NCBI GenBank assembly: GCA_028583405.1
Contig: CM053248.1
Span: 24,664,543 to 24,728,542 of the forward strand
DNA: 64,000 nt
From: Pogonophryne albipinna
Taxonomy: Eukaryota; Chordata; Actinopteri; Perciformes; Artedidraconidae
Direction: 5' to 3'
Shown piece after piece: positions 45,818 through 57,177 of the stretch (positions within the stretch are counted from its first letter, which is position 1; each line of letters starts with the position of its first letter). The notes under the pieces are model-generated. The model saw only the letters and a list, made by a program, of their open reading frames with translations. It was not told the DNA's origin and ran no database searches. Both the position numbers and the translations under genes were made by a program.

Positions 45818-47536
45818 ATGGACCCAGCAGATCCGTTTGAGCAGGAACTATTGGATTATACCTTTTCTTTGTCTGTCTGCGCTCATCGATGGATAGAAGC
45901 GGTCAGGGTTCAGCAGCGAGAGGCTGCTCAGGCTGAGGCACACCAGATGGCTATGGAGAAGCCAGGTTTAGTGAAGTTCTTACCTGGCTGGATTTTGGAC
46001 TTCCTCTCGGTGTGTGATTCCCGGCCTGCTAGCCCCAGGCATGCTAGCACCCTGCCTCCCAACTCCCAACCTGGCGCCGTACGCCTCGGTGTGTTTCGTC
46101 TGGAGTCGGCCTCTGCTTCTTCCCCAGTTCCTGCTCCTGTCCAGGAGCCATTCTCTGGAACTCGTCTGGCTTTTGGAGGTCCACGGAGCCTCCAAAAGGC
46201 TCTTAAGAGAAGGAGTCGCAGGTCCAGGCTAGCAGCCCTAGCCCCGGAGGCCATGCTTTGGGCTCCAGTACAGGCCCCAGCAGCCATGGCTCCAGACCCA
46301 GTTCTGGCCCCAGCAGCCATGGTTCCAGACCCAGTTCTGGCCCCAGCAGCCATGGTTCCAGACCCAGTTCTGGCCCCAGCAGCCATGGTCCCAGCCCCAG
46401 TTCTGGCCCCAGCAGCCATAGTTCCGGCCCCAGTACAGGCCCCAGAAGCCATGGTTCCGGCAACAGAACCGGCCGACACAGCCATGGTTCCGGCCTCAGT
46501 TCGGGCCCCAGCAACCATGGTTCCAGACCCAGTTCTGGCCCCAGCAGCCATGGTTCCAGACCCAGTTCTGGCCCCAGCAGCCATGGTCCCAGCCCCAGTT
46601 CTGGCCCCAGCAGCCATAGTTCCGGCCCCAGTAGCCATGGTTCCGGCCCCAGTTCTGGCCCCAGCAGCCATGGTTCCAGCCCCAGTTCTGGCCCCAGCAG
46701 CCATGGTTCCAGCCCCAGTCCTGGCCCCAGCAGCCATGGTTCCAGCCCCAGTCCTGGCCCCAGCAACCATGGTTCCAGCCCTGGTTCCGGCCCCAGCAGC
46801 CATGGTTCGGGCTCCAGTACAGGCCCCAGAAGCCATGGTTCCGGCAACAGAACCGGCCGACACAGCCATGGTTCCGGCCTCAGTTCCGGCCCCAGCAGCC
46901 ATGGTTCCGGCTTCAGTACCGGCCCCAGAAGCCATGGGCCCGACTCCAGTTTCGGCTACAGGGCTGGCTCCCCAGCCGACGCCAGCTCCCCGAGTCTTGT
47001 TGGCGTACCGGCCGACTCCAGCACCTCGTCTCCCGCTGGCTCTCCAGCCGACGCCAGTTCCCCCGAGTCCTGTCGGCGTACCGGCTGACTCCAGCACCTC
47101 GTCTCCTGCTGGCTCCCCAGCCGACGCCAGCTCCCCGAGTCTTGTCGGCGTACCGGCCGACTCCAGCACCTCGTCTCCTGCTGGCTTTCCAGCCGACGCC
47201 AGTTGCCCGAGTCCTGTCGGCGTACCGGCCGACTCCAGCACCTCGTCTCCTGCTGGCTCTCCAGCCGACGCCAGCTCCCCGTGTCCTGTCGGCGTACCGA
47301 CCGACTCAAGTCCCCTCTCAAGTCTCCTCTCAAGTTCCTACCCGAGTCCCCTCTCAAATTTCCTCTCTAGTTCCCTCTCGAGTCCCCTCGAGTTCCCTCT
47401 CGAGTCCCCTCTCAAGTCACCCCTCCAGTCCCCTCTCGAGTCTCTTCTCGAGTCCTCTCTCAAGTTCCCTCTCAAGTCCCCTCTCAAGTCTCCTCTCAAG
47501 TTCCTACCCGAGTCCCCTCTCAAGTTTCCTCTCTAG
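45818..47536 (+). CDS. repeat-rich hypothetical protein, 572 codons
   Basis: Starts at ATG 45818 after the LTR-like region. Residues 1-140 are non-repetitive and look like genuine protein (acidic start, HRWIEAVRVQQREAAQAEA helix, FLPGWILDFLSVC). The rest is Pro/Ala/Val repeats of 11 residues (APAAMVPDPVL type), then 24-residue and Ser/Pro/Leu repeats. A one-base insertion near 47063 shifts the frame within the 24-residue block. Overlapping frames downstream (47142-49274 and 47824-49308) stay open for the same periodicity reason. No known domain. It may be the gag-like product of the element. Confidence 0.35.
   Translation: MDPADPFEQELLDYTFSLSVCAHRWIEAVRVQQREAAQAEAHQMAMEKPGLVKFLPGWILDFLSVCDSRPASPRHASTLPPNSQPGAVRLGVFRLESASASSPVPAPVQEPFSGTRLAFGGPRSLQKALKRRSRRSRLAALAPEAMLWAPVQAPAAMAPDPVLAPAAMVPDPVLAPAAMVPDPVLAPAAMVPAPVLAPAAIVPAPVQAPEAMVPATEPADTAMVPASVRAPATMVPDPVLAPAAMVPDPVLAPAAMVPAPVLAPAAIVPAPVAMVPAPVLAPAAMVPAPVLAPAAMVPAPVLAPAAMVPAPVLAPATMVPALVPAPAAMVRAPVQAPEAMVPATEPADTAMVPASVPAPAAMVPASVPAPEAMGPTPVSATGLAPQPTPAPRVLLAYRPTPAPRLPLALQPTPVPPSPVGVPADSSTSSPAGSPADASSPSLVGVPADSSTSSPAGFPADASCPSPVGVPADSSTSSPAGSPADASSPCPVGVPTDSSPLSSLLSSSYPSPLSNFLSSSLSSPLEFPLESPLKSPLQSPLESLLESSLKFPLKSPLKSPLKFLPESPLKFPL
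46252..46952 (+). repeat. 33-bp tandem repeat (11 codons)
   Basis: About 21 units built on gccccagcagccatggttcc; Ala-Pro-Ala-Ala-Met-Val-Pro in the main frame. Confidence 0.9.
46963..47312 (+). repeat. 72-bp tandem repeat (24 codons)
   Basis: About five units built on ccgacgccagctccccgagt and ggcgtaccggccgactccag. The second unit has one extra C. Confidence 0.9.
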
Positions 47537-47822
47537 TCTCCTCTCGAGTTCCCTCTCAAGTCCCCTCTCAGGTCCCATCTCGAGTCTCTTCTCGAGTCCT
47601 CTCTCAAGTCCCCTCTCAAGTCTCCTCTCGAGTTCCCTCTCAGGTCCCCTCTCAAGTCTCTTCTCGAGTCCCCTCTCAAGTCCTCTCTCTAGTCCCCTCT
47701 CGAGTCCCCGTTCAAGTTCCCTCTCGAGATCCCTTTCAAATCACCTCTCAAGTCAACTCTCAAGTTTCCTCTCGAGTTCCCTCTCAAGCCCTCTCTCGAG
47801 TTCCCACTCAAGTCCCTACTCA
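47305..47822 (+). repeat. 12-bp tandem repeat (4 codons)
   Basis: Over 40 units of tcccctctcaag/tcccctctcgag; Ser-Ser-Pro-Leu in one frame. Strongly pyrimidine-rich on the plus strand. Confidence 0.9.
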
Positions 47823-48835
47823 TGTGCCGTTGGAGGTCCCGCAGACTGCTCTTCTGCCGGGGGTCCTGCCAACCCTATGTCCTGTGCCGTTGGAGTTTCC
47901 ACTGACTACTCACCTGCCGGGGGTCCTGCCAACCCTATGTCCTGTCCCGTTGGGGGTCCCGCCGACTACTCTTCTGCTGGGGGTCCTGCCAACCCTATGT
48001 CCTGTGCCGTTGGAGGCCCCGCCGACTACTCTTCTGCCGGGGGTCCTGCCAACCCTGTGTCCTGTCCCGTTGGAGGCCCCGCCGACTACTCTTCTGCCGG
48101 GGGTCCTGCCAATCCCATGTCCTGTTCCGTTGGAGGTCCCGCCGACTACTCTTCTACCGGGGGTCCTGCCAACTCTATGTCCCATGCCATTGGAGATTCT
48201 GCTGGGGGTCCTGCCAGACCTATGTCCTGTTCCGTTGGAGGTCCCGCCGACTACTCTTCTACCGGGGGTCCTGCCAACCCTATGTCCTGTCCCGTTGGGG
48301 GTCCCACCATCTACTCTTCTGCCGGGGGTCCTGCCAATCCCTTGTCCTGTTCCGTTGGAGGTCCCGCCGACTACTCTTCTACCGGGGGTCCTGCCAACTC
48401 TATGTCCCATGCCATTGGAGGTTCTGCTGGGAGTCCTGCCAGACCTATGTCCTGTTCCGTTGGAGGTCCCGCCGACTACTCTTCTACCGGGGGTCCTGCC
48501 AACCCTATGTCCTGTCCCGTTGGGGGTCCCACCATCTACTCTTCTGCCGGGGGTCCTGCCAATCCCTTGTCCTGTTCCGTTGGAGGTCCCGCCGACTACT
48601 CTTCTACCGGGGGTCCTGCCAACTCTATGTCCCGTGCCTTTGGAGGTTCCGCTGGGGATCCTGCCAGCTCTATGTCCAGTCCAGTTGGAGGCCCCGCCAT
48701 CACCTGTCCTGCCGGGGGTACTGCCAACCCCTTGTCCTGTTCCGTTGGAGGCCCCGCCATCATCTGTCTCGCCGGGGGTGCTGCCAACTCCTGGTCCTCT
48801 TTCGTGGGGGATCCTGCCGAAGCCTGTCCCACCGG
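47823..48835 (+). repeat. 60-bp tandem repeat (20 codons) with a 225-bp higher-order unit
   Basis: Units start tgtgccgttggaggtcccgc and repeat every 60 bp. A composite block starting cccatgccattggag recurs at 48181, 48406 and 48631, a 225-bp period (75 codons). Confidence 0.9.
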
Positions 48836-48917
48836 CTCCGGTTCCTGTTCGGCCGACACCGGGTCCTGTTCGGCCGACACCGGGTCCTGCCCGGCCTCCG
48901 GAGCTGTTTGGCCTTCG

Positions 48918-49200
48918 CCCCACCCTGAACTCTGCCTTGCCCCCGGGCCGTCCGCCCGAGTCCCCCTTTTTGAACTCTGCCTTGCCCCCGGGCCGTCCGC
49001 CCGAGTTCTCCTTTTTGAACTCTGCCTTGCCCCCGGGCCGTCCGCCCGAGACCCCTTCCTTGAACTCTGCCTTGCCCCCGGGCCGTCCGCCCGAGTCCCC
49101 CTTTTTGAACTCTGCCTTGCCCCCGGGCCGTCCGCCCGAGACCCCATCCTTGATCTCTGCCTTGCCCCCAGGCCGTCCGCCCGAGACCCCTTCCGGGTCC
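48918..49200 (+). repeat. 45-bp tandem repeat (15 codons)
   Basis: About six units built on cttgcccccgggccgtccgc. Confidence 0.9.
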
Positions 49201-49216
49201 TCCGCTGTCAGCCCAA

Positions 49217-49683
49217 ACGTGCAGCAATGTTTTTTCTGGACAGCAGTGGCTTCCTCCGTGGTGTCCTCCCATGAACTCCATTCTTGTTCAGTGTTTTACG
49301 TATCGTAGATTCGTCAACAGAGATGTTAGCATGTGCCAGAGATTTCTTTAAGTCTCTAGCTGACACTCTAGGATTCTTCTTCACCTCATTGAGCATTCTG
49401 CGCTGTGCTCTTCAAATCAAATCAAGTTTTATTTATATAGCACATTTATAAACGATTTCTGGTCGAGCAAAAGTGCTGTAACTCTTGCAGTCATCTTTAC
49501 AGGACGGCCACTCCTAGGGAGAGTAGCAACAGTGCTGAACTTTCTCCATTTATAGACAATTTGTCTTACCGTGGACTGATGAACATCAAGGCTTTTAGAG
49601 ATACTTTTGTAACCCTTTCCAGCTTTATGAAAGTCAACCATTCTTAATCGTAGGTCTTCTGAGAGCTCTTTTGTGCGAGGCAT
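49217..49683 (-). pseudogene. Tc1 transposase, N-terminal half
   Basis: From ATG 49683: [20 protein letters not shown], then the recognition helix region [11 protein letters not shown] and, after an insertion, KKNPRVSARDLKKSLAHANI to NGVHGRTPRRKPLLS. The catalytic domain is lost at 49217. The insertion at about 49414-49470 breaks the frame. Confidence 0.88.
49414..49470 (-). mobile_element. retroposon tail inserted in Tc1 B
   Basis: aaatcaagttttatttatat followed by agcacatttataaac is the inverted 3' end of a fish LINE/SINE, inserted in the transposase frame. Confidence 0.6.
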
Positions 49684-50210
49684 GGTTCACATCTGGCAAT
49701 GCTTCTTAAGAATAGCAAATTCAAAACTGGTGTGTATTTTTTATAGGGCAGGGCAGCTTTAACCAACACCTCCAATCTCGTCTCATTGATTGGACTCCAG
49801 GTTGGCTGACTCCTGACTCCAATTAGCTCTTGAAGAAGTCTTTAGCCTAGGGGTTCACATACTTTTTCCACCCTGCACTGTGAATGTTTACATGGTGTGT
49901 TCAATAAAAACATGAAAACATATAATTGTTTGTGTGGTATTAGTTTAAGCAGACTGTGTTTGTCTATTGTTGTGACTTAGATGAAGATCAGAACACATTT
50001 TATGACCAACTTATGCAGAAATCCAGGTAATTCCAAAGGGTTCACATACTTTTTCTTGCAACTGTAAATACAATACCGTTTTAAATGATACTTGTGTTTT
50101 AATTATGTTTGATTCCATTAACTGAATTAAAGATGTTTTAATGAATTCTACTGAAATGATTGTTACATTGTCATCATGTAACTATTTTGTTCTTTTATTT
50201 GCCTCACCAG

Positions 50211-50274
50211 AAAACAGTCCCACCTCCTCTTGAAGACATTTTGCCTCCTGCTATCGACTTCAGGTTCACATCAG
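50211..50274 (+). other. candidate upstream exon of the C2H2 gene
   Basis: Flanked by a good acceptor (tttgcctcaccag) and donor (gtaagc). It is open in frame 1 (KTVPPPLEDILPPAIDFRF), but spliced to the next exon it would not continue that frame, so it may be 5' UTR or part of another isoform. Confidence 0.3.
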
Positions 50275-50398
50275 GTAAGCCCTTGAGTGTGTCGGACTAA
50301 AGTTGTTGTTTCAGAGGTTAATTCAAGATGTGTTATGTTTACATTCTAATATAATGAGCATCAGGTAAACGTACCCATTTCTATTTTTTGAATCACAG

Positions 50399-51002
50399 AT
50401 GGGACGGAGATGTAAACTATGCAGCACTAGTGTCACCACTCAAAGTGATATTTTAAAACATTATCGACTCCATCATGGAACCTTTGGACAGAAACGTGCC
50501 TTGCCCTGCATTCATGTAAACTGGCCTGCGCTCTCACTTATCAAGATAAAAGTTGAAATAATCGTCTGCTCTTATTTATTCTAGTACCCATGTGCCACTT
50601 TATATAAATCTCTGAGCATGAGGTGGGGTTAAAAATAAGTAGTTTTGTGAACTACATCAATCTCATGATGACTATATGGTTCCTTTTCTTGCAAACCAGC
50701 CTTTTTTTATGGCTTAAACCCCTTGTAATGCATGTGAATAGCACCTCTGTTACCGTCTGTTAACAGCTAATGTAAACTGGCTCATTATGATTTCAAGACG
50801 GATTAGATTTTTGTTGTTGAGGAAAACACATGGTGTGTCCTGATTTGTACTCAATTTAGTGTTTTGTTTGTATTTACAGGGAACAGCAGAGGTCGAAGTG
50901 CAACAGGCTTGTGATGCAGAACATGAAGTGATACGTTGCCCACGAGCCAGATGCAGTAGGAATAACCATCAAGTAATAACCATGTGTCTCCATGTATGTT
51001 AA
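50399..51002 (+). CDS. small single C2H2 zinc-finger protein or gene fragment
   Basis: Two exons, 50399-50515 and 50880-51002, join in phase 0 to give 79 residues. The first starts at an ATG directly after an acceptor and holds a classic C2H2 finger, C-x2-C-x12-H-x3-H (CKLCSTSV, LKHYRLH). The second is open to TAA at 51000 and has a Cys-rich end (RCPRARCSRNNHQ). AATAAA follows at 51050. Similar single-finger exons occur in large multi-copy fish families that begin with this finger, so this is probably a truncated member. Tc1 B lies just upstream. Expression is unknown. Confidence 0.45.
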
Positions 51003-51059
51003 TGTGCTGTGCTTAACTTGTTACTGTTTTATGAAAACTGTTTTGAAATAATAAAATTT

Positions 51060-51840
51060 TAATAAAATGTATTAACATGTCCATAACGTTTCCTTTTTTA
51101 AATCTATTTGTTTAATCGGCAATGTTTCAATGCTATCAAATATTTAAAGGGTTGGATTGAAATCAGGAAGAGTTTGTCGTATATAGGTTCCGGCAACTCA
51201 ATTGTGTTTTATAATTTACTTTATTTATTCTTGTCTTATGTGATTCTTAGCAGATTGTTATTTGCATTGGTTCCACTTAATATCTTGGCTTTTAATTGTA
51301 GGCTCAACTCATCTTTTCACCTGCAGAAAAAAATCACGTTAGTGAGTTTACCCAACTCCTAAAATTGCTTGGAAACTGTTGACACATTGTTAAGTTTTAG
51401 CAAAGTAACACGTTCTTGAGTAGAGGAAAACAAAAATAAGTAAGTTTCACCAACTCAAGTAGTTCAGTACGGGCAAAAGACGTTTTTAAAACTATTTTTT
51501 ATATATTATTTTATTAAACGCATTTGAGAACTGTGAAGTGCTCATGTTATAGAGACTGTATAGTTGGTAGGTGGAATATACGTAGCCGCAGGTAATATAA
51601 CTGAGGTCTACCCTACCTGTTAAGACTTGTACCGCCCTAAAGGTAATGGAGCAAAGCACTGGTTTTGTAGGGATCACTTTCTCTCTATGACTCTTTGAGA
51701 ACACAGACAAGCATGCATGTGCGCATGCACCAAAATCCCCCCTAATAAAAAAGTAAACATCCTGTGTTAGAAAATATATTTCAGTTAAAGTTAAGACCGT
51801 TTATCTGCAAAATAATTAAAGTTAAAAGTAAAATAAATCC
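51060..51840. other. spacer, nothing recognised
   Basis: AT-rich, no exon or repeat that I can support. Confidence 0.4.
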
Positions 51841-52165
51841 TAACGGCCCGTCCACACGACGTCAAAAACGGTTTCCAACGCGTCTGCCCATTCACTTTGA
51901 ATGGGGTGACGTCACGTTGCCTCGCTTTTCGGCGAACTGAATTGTGGGTAACATAGCGGTCCGTCTCCGGCATCTCCGGCGTCAGAAGTTGAACAATGTT
52001 GTAGCCAGCGCCAGCCAATCAAATCATATGCCAGTACAAGCTCTATCCAATCAAACCGCTGCTTGTGTGACAGGGGCGGGAGATTCATGTGATTGGTTGT
52101 TGGTCGAGCTTCAGACGCGCCCAGCTCCAAGCTTTTTTTGAAGCTGTAGTGTGGACGGGCCGTAA
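51841..52165. mobile_element. MITE with TAACGGCCCGTCCACAC termini
   Basis: Left end taacggcccgtccacac and right end gtgtggacgggccgtaac are inverted repeats with one indel or mismatch. The interior has a CCAAT-box-rich part and no coding sequence. A partial copy lies at 43384. Confidence 0.85.
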
Positions 52166-55100
52166 CAAAGCACAGATATTAACAGAGTATGAACGTATAA
52201 CGCATACGTGCCTTAGCAGAATTGAGTTGGTCCTGATGGAGAAAATCTGAAATACCTTTTTGGACATTTCATCTATTAATAGGGACCATTTGCCCAAAAA
52301 TACATTCATACCACATCACCGTGCAGAAAGAAGTGTACATTTTGTCGTGGACGATACATTTGTGCACATGACTTCTCAAAATCTTAACATTGATGGTGTC
52401 CCCTCTGCTAAGCTGTAGCATTCGTTAGCTCAAGTGAGTTTAGGAGGTCCTCTTCTCAATGAGTAGATGGACGCTTCCTTTTGGCAGTTGTAGTTTAGAG
52501 AAAAGGAAATAGTTCCTGTGGTTTTCTTAAGTAACAGGGTCATTATATCTGAAACTAGATATTCCTGTCGAGTATTTTAAGTATATTCTTTTGGTATTTT
52601 TAGTACCGCAAACTTACTGCCTATTAGTTCCATTATTAGAGAAAAGGGCATATATCTCTACATCCGATTTCTCAAACACCCGGCAACTCACACCAAAATA
52701 AAGTATATTGATCAATAAAACTATTACAGGTATAAGGAACAATACTGTATCTACTTTTGATATTGGGGCACACCGTCTTTTCAAACTGTACAATGTAAAA
52801 GGTAAATAAAGTGTAATGTTCACAAAATAGTAATTGAATAGGCTACCTTTACAGTAAATGCTATTTATGTAAAGTGCTAAAATAAAATACTTTCAACTAT
52901 ATACTTGCTGCCTATGAAGTCGGTTAATTGCAGTCTTTGTGGAAACCAAATAATGCCTCTCATGCTTTAAAATGCACATATTTGTTTTACTGAAATCATA
53001 CTAAACTGTTTCTAACCATAAAACCTTTAGTCCTCGAGACTGACCATTTCCGGACTGTTTTCATTTTTCCTGCTAAAGGTTTTGTTTCCGAAGCTGAAGT
53101 CACAGAGGAGAGCTGAGCATAATGCGGCCAGCACACAGCGTAAAGTGATTCCAGATGCTTTAAGAATTGAACTCATGTGAAAAAGATGTTCGCCTCTCCC
53201 TTATTTATCCAACCTATTCGCTATTGAACACCCTTTGTTTAATTTGCTACTTTCACTGGCAAAATAAAATAAAATGTTTAGTTTTTTTCAAAGAAGAAAA
53301 TGAAAGCACCTTCCCCTAAGCTGTGGTATCATATTGCATGAATATGGAAAGACAAAAAGTTCGGAACAGTTGGAACAAAAGCAATTCTGGTTAGAAGTAG
53401 GAGCTGTATCTCAGACCTATACTCATAACTTTTTACTGCTGTGACTTCGACAATAAAAACCTCTGCATATGAAACAAAAACTGTACTGACAATCATTAAA
53501 CATCGAATACTAAATATACTTTCATCAAAACAAACAATCTCTATCAAATCATCAATAAAAAGACAAACTGTGTGATTTTATTGTGTGGTATTTCTCCCTG
53601 TATGAAGAAGCAGTCCTATGCACAAGGCAGTGAGTGGCTGGGTGGGACTGGGCTGGGTTAAGAGGGTGGGAGAGGGTGGGAGAAGGTGGAGCCTGACACA
53701 AAGGTCTACCCTCCCACCTCGTGAACTCAGGAAGGACGCCCCAGGGTGGCTACTCTTTTAACTGGGTGCTCCTCTCCTCCCACATCTTAGAGATGTTTAA
53801 GGGGGGAGTAAAATAAAAGAACTTCAGCAATGCGCAAGGCAGGTAGGGACAGGACAAAAATTAAAAGGAGAGAGAGAGGAAGAGGGAGACAGCAAAATGT
53901 GTTAACAGAGGTGGAGATGTGGCAGACAAAAAGAAGGAGGAACAAATGAAGCATAAACACCCAGATTCTGAGCTGCTTTATGTCTGTTTTTGGCAAATAT
54001 TGTTTTTCTACAGCTGTAAGGTGAGCGTAGAAACCACAGCGGACACGTGCCACATTATGCCAACAGATTATATTAGATGTGTACTAGAATATATTATATT
54101 CTCTTGCAGTGGATAGGGAAAGCAGGCTGCATTCAGCTTGTTAAGCGGCTGAGCTCCAGGAAAACTGTTTTTAGGAGGAATGCAGGCGGCTGAGTGTCTT
54201 GACACGTTGAGGGAGAGGAGTCCAGGAGGTTTACAGCTACATAATCTCAGGAGGTTAATATCTATGATCTTTGTCACAAAATGCAAGATTACGAAGCATT
54301 GGAAAGATCAGCCCTTGTCATCATAGTCCTATCATTTCTATATCTAAAGATAACATTTAGATTTTCCCATACAAAGTTTTTAAGCAAATTGAGTTCATAA
54401 AAGACATTCCTGGAAGTAAATGTTGCTGCTTCTATCGCCCAGGTGGCTGTGCAGTGATTAGAGTCAGAGGGGCAGGAAGCTGTGGATCCTGTCTTAAATG
54501 TGGGTGGTCACTGTCATTAGCAGGTTAAGTATAACCATTAAACTTAATGAAAAGTCTCACTTCTGTTCCAATACACGCTGAAGTGATTCTGAAAATGGAA
54601 GGTGACCAACTAATACCCCAATAACAACACACCCACCTTAACTGTAACACAAAGGCCTGGCATATACACAAAGTAGTCTGCTTTATTGTAACTGTATGTT
54701 AGGAAGTGACTTAGAATCGCGTATATTACTAATTTTGATCAATAATATTCGACTGCAGGACTTCGAATTCTTTCCTGAGTGATACAATGAACTTTAATTA
54801 AGGCCATCTGTTTTGAATGAAATCAGATATTTGGTGCGCTCCAGAGATGATTCACTTTGTTCAGCCATATCTTACAAAAGTGTTTTTTTTAAAAACACTG
54901 CAATTGTAACAAAGAAGATATTTTGTTGTTCTTTTTATATATGTTTTATATATGTTTTCAAATAACATTTTACATACTGTGACTTAAGGTCCATAGAGTA
55001 CTGCAGAAACAGAAGCACCACCAACACTAATAGAAAGACTGAGCTCGGTTAATGCTCTCAGAGGGTACTCTAAGTGTATATTCATCTACCATCATTTTAC

Positions 55101-57170
55101 AAACTCAATTTTGCCAGAATGGGATGCTCCTCCCTTTCCCCCCCCCCCCCCTCTGTGGTCGATTCTTACATTTCTTTCGTCTCGACACACTTTTTTATTC
55201 CTCCTCTTTGCATTGAGGCCAAGTATACTCCCTTTGTTGATGTGGCAGGCCTGGGAAATGAAAAGTTGATACTTCATGTCAGGCAAAGAGGAGAACCTCC
55301 TCTTCTTTCTTTTCTTTTTTTAAAAACTCTCTTGTGCTTGCAAACGTGGACAAAAGAAAAAATAGATAATTTGGGAAGCCAATGCAATGACACAGCAAAT
55401 CAGGTAGCAAATGGCTAGTGGTGGTCACCAATCACCAGCCATCGTGTCATCTGTGTCAGCCATTGACATATTCATCTAAAGAAGCTGCTTTCTTGAAGGA
55501 ATAAAAGTAAAGATGGAGGAAAGAGGAGCTTATTTTGACCCAAACTTCATCTCACAATTTCCCTTTCTGGGGCAACAAGAAAAAGCAGATACAATAAGTA
55601 TGTGTAGATAAATTATTTTATTTAAAACAAAAGTAAGTAAGCCCAAGGGAGAGACAGCTAATAAATGACAGAGCAATGTGTGTATCAGAGCCAGTGAACT
55701 TAGCTCTCACTGAGTTTCCATGATGTGATGTGGAGAGAGAGAGAGCAACCAGACATCTTGCCTCCATTCCGAAGCACAGCTGAACACAAACCAGGGAGGG
55801 ACATGACACTAATCTAAATATGAGCAACCGGCTGGAGCCAATCAGAGCATGAGCATCCACTACGCCCGCCCACCTCCAACTCATCCTAAACTCTTCCACC
55901 AGAGCTTATTGCAGTCAACCATATGACGTGGAGACTTCAAAAGCTGCTGGTTCTTCTAACCATCTCCAAGCCTTTTGACTGAGTGTCTGTTCTTTTCTTT
56001 TCTGTATATCTTCCATGGTATTTCCTCTGAGGAGTCTGGCTGAAACACTGAGGTTGAGCAACAACGTACAACAATGCCTGCAGATGGCTATCTCTGAATC
56101 CTGAGGCCAGGAGCATCTAGAAAAACGGTTGTGAAATGTCCGTCCATCAGTCAGTCCATGAGTGAAATCACATAAGCAGCAATCCAATTTTTGTCGTATT
56201 AAGTTTTTCTTCAATATTCCTAAGCTCACAAATGAGTAACCATTTGCAAAACAGACCAATTTTGCCAGCCTTAGTAAGATATCTTAGAATAAGTCACTAC
56301 CAAACAGGACATTAAAGTCTATATTTTGATACCGGGTGCCCCGTCTGAGCCGTGACGTGGACACTTAAATCAGATCAAATCTTTCATGACGGCCACCTGA
56401 TAAAAAAAAAAAAACTGGTTAAATAAATCTAGTTTTGAAGGTGTTGTCCAGCTGAATCAGGGCACCCCTCCCCCAAAAGTGAGCAGCTGCCAGACGCACA
56501 AAAAATGTGTTTCTCCTGATGACCGACAGAAGGTGTTTAAACTTCTCAAGTTCATCTCTGTTTGAATTCAGTCTTGAACTACAGAGCTTCTTTTAACCTC
56601 AAACGGTCAATAGATTGATTTAAACTGTTAATACGCAGCTATACAATATACCTGGCTAATGATGTAGACATGTCAGCATCTCATAAAGCTTAATTGCTAG
56701 CTTTGAGTTGCACATATGGAGGTTTCCTACAGACAGAGGGTCAGGGGAACACAACATCACCTGCTGTTGTATGGGTACTCTTACCCCTCTACCTGTCGTA
56801 TGTTACCCATTAGCTGGGAGAAGCAGGCTGCTTTATGGAGCCCTTTCACCGGGGAGCCTGATCCTGGCTTAGCTTAGTCTGCTGAGTAACCAGCAAAAGC
56901 CCAGTAGCAACAATCAGCACTTTTAGCTCAAGTAATAAAGACTCCGAACATTATTGTCGTTAGACTAAATGCCAGTCAGTTTACATTCATTTAGTCACAC
57001 TTATGCTCCTTAAACATGGACATCGGTTAACTCTGAAATGTGCTTATGTATATAAAACCAGTATTTGAAATGATGAAGCAGTCGCTCTTAGTAAAAACCC
57101 CACAAATAATATCATACGTATACGCAGTTCCTCTCAACTCAACAAACCGCTTAAGTTTCCACTACCATAA
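52166..57170. other. gene-poor stretch
   Basis: Short frames only, none with a recognisable domain. It holds a C10 run at 55138, a purine-rich part at 53.63-53.90 kb, and otherwise unique-looking DNA. Confidence 0.4.
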
Positions 57171-57177
57171 AAAATTA

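Larger units (their letters stand above)
45297..49216 (+). mobile_element. LTR-like element carrying a repeat-rich reading frame
   Basis: A region of about 500 bp (45297-45798) begins TGTCACGATC and ends CGTAACA, with a TATTTAAG box at 45628, which resembles a 5' LTR. A frame beginning MDPADPFEQELLDYTF opens 20 bp later. There is no second LTR, no primer-binding site I recognise, and no protease, reverse transcriptase or integrase, so it would be a non-autonomous or truncated element. Its left edge cuts Tc1 A and its right edge cuts Tc1 B. Confidence 0.45.
49217..50069 (-). mobile_element. Tc1/mariner element B, left part missing
   Basis: The right inverted repeat ends ttttcttgcaactgta at 50069. 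The N-terminal half of the transposase follows leftward and stops abruptly at 49217, where the LTR-like element begins. It belongs to a different Tc1 family from element A. Confidence 0.88.

Noticed and set aside
45928..48923. Minus-strand frames of 437, 214 and 337 codons in the repeat-rich element
   Set aside because: Mirror images created by 3n-period repeats; they have no non-repetitive head and no start context.
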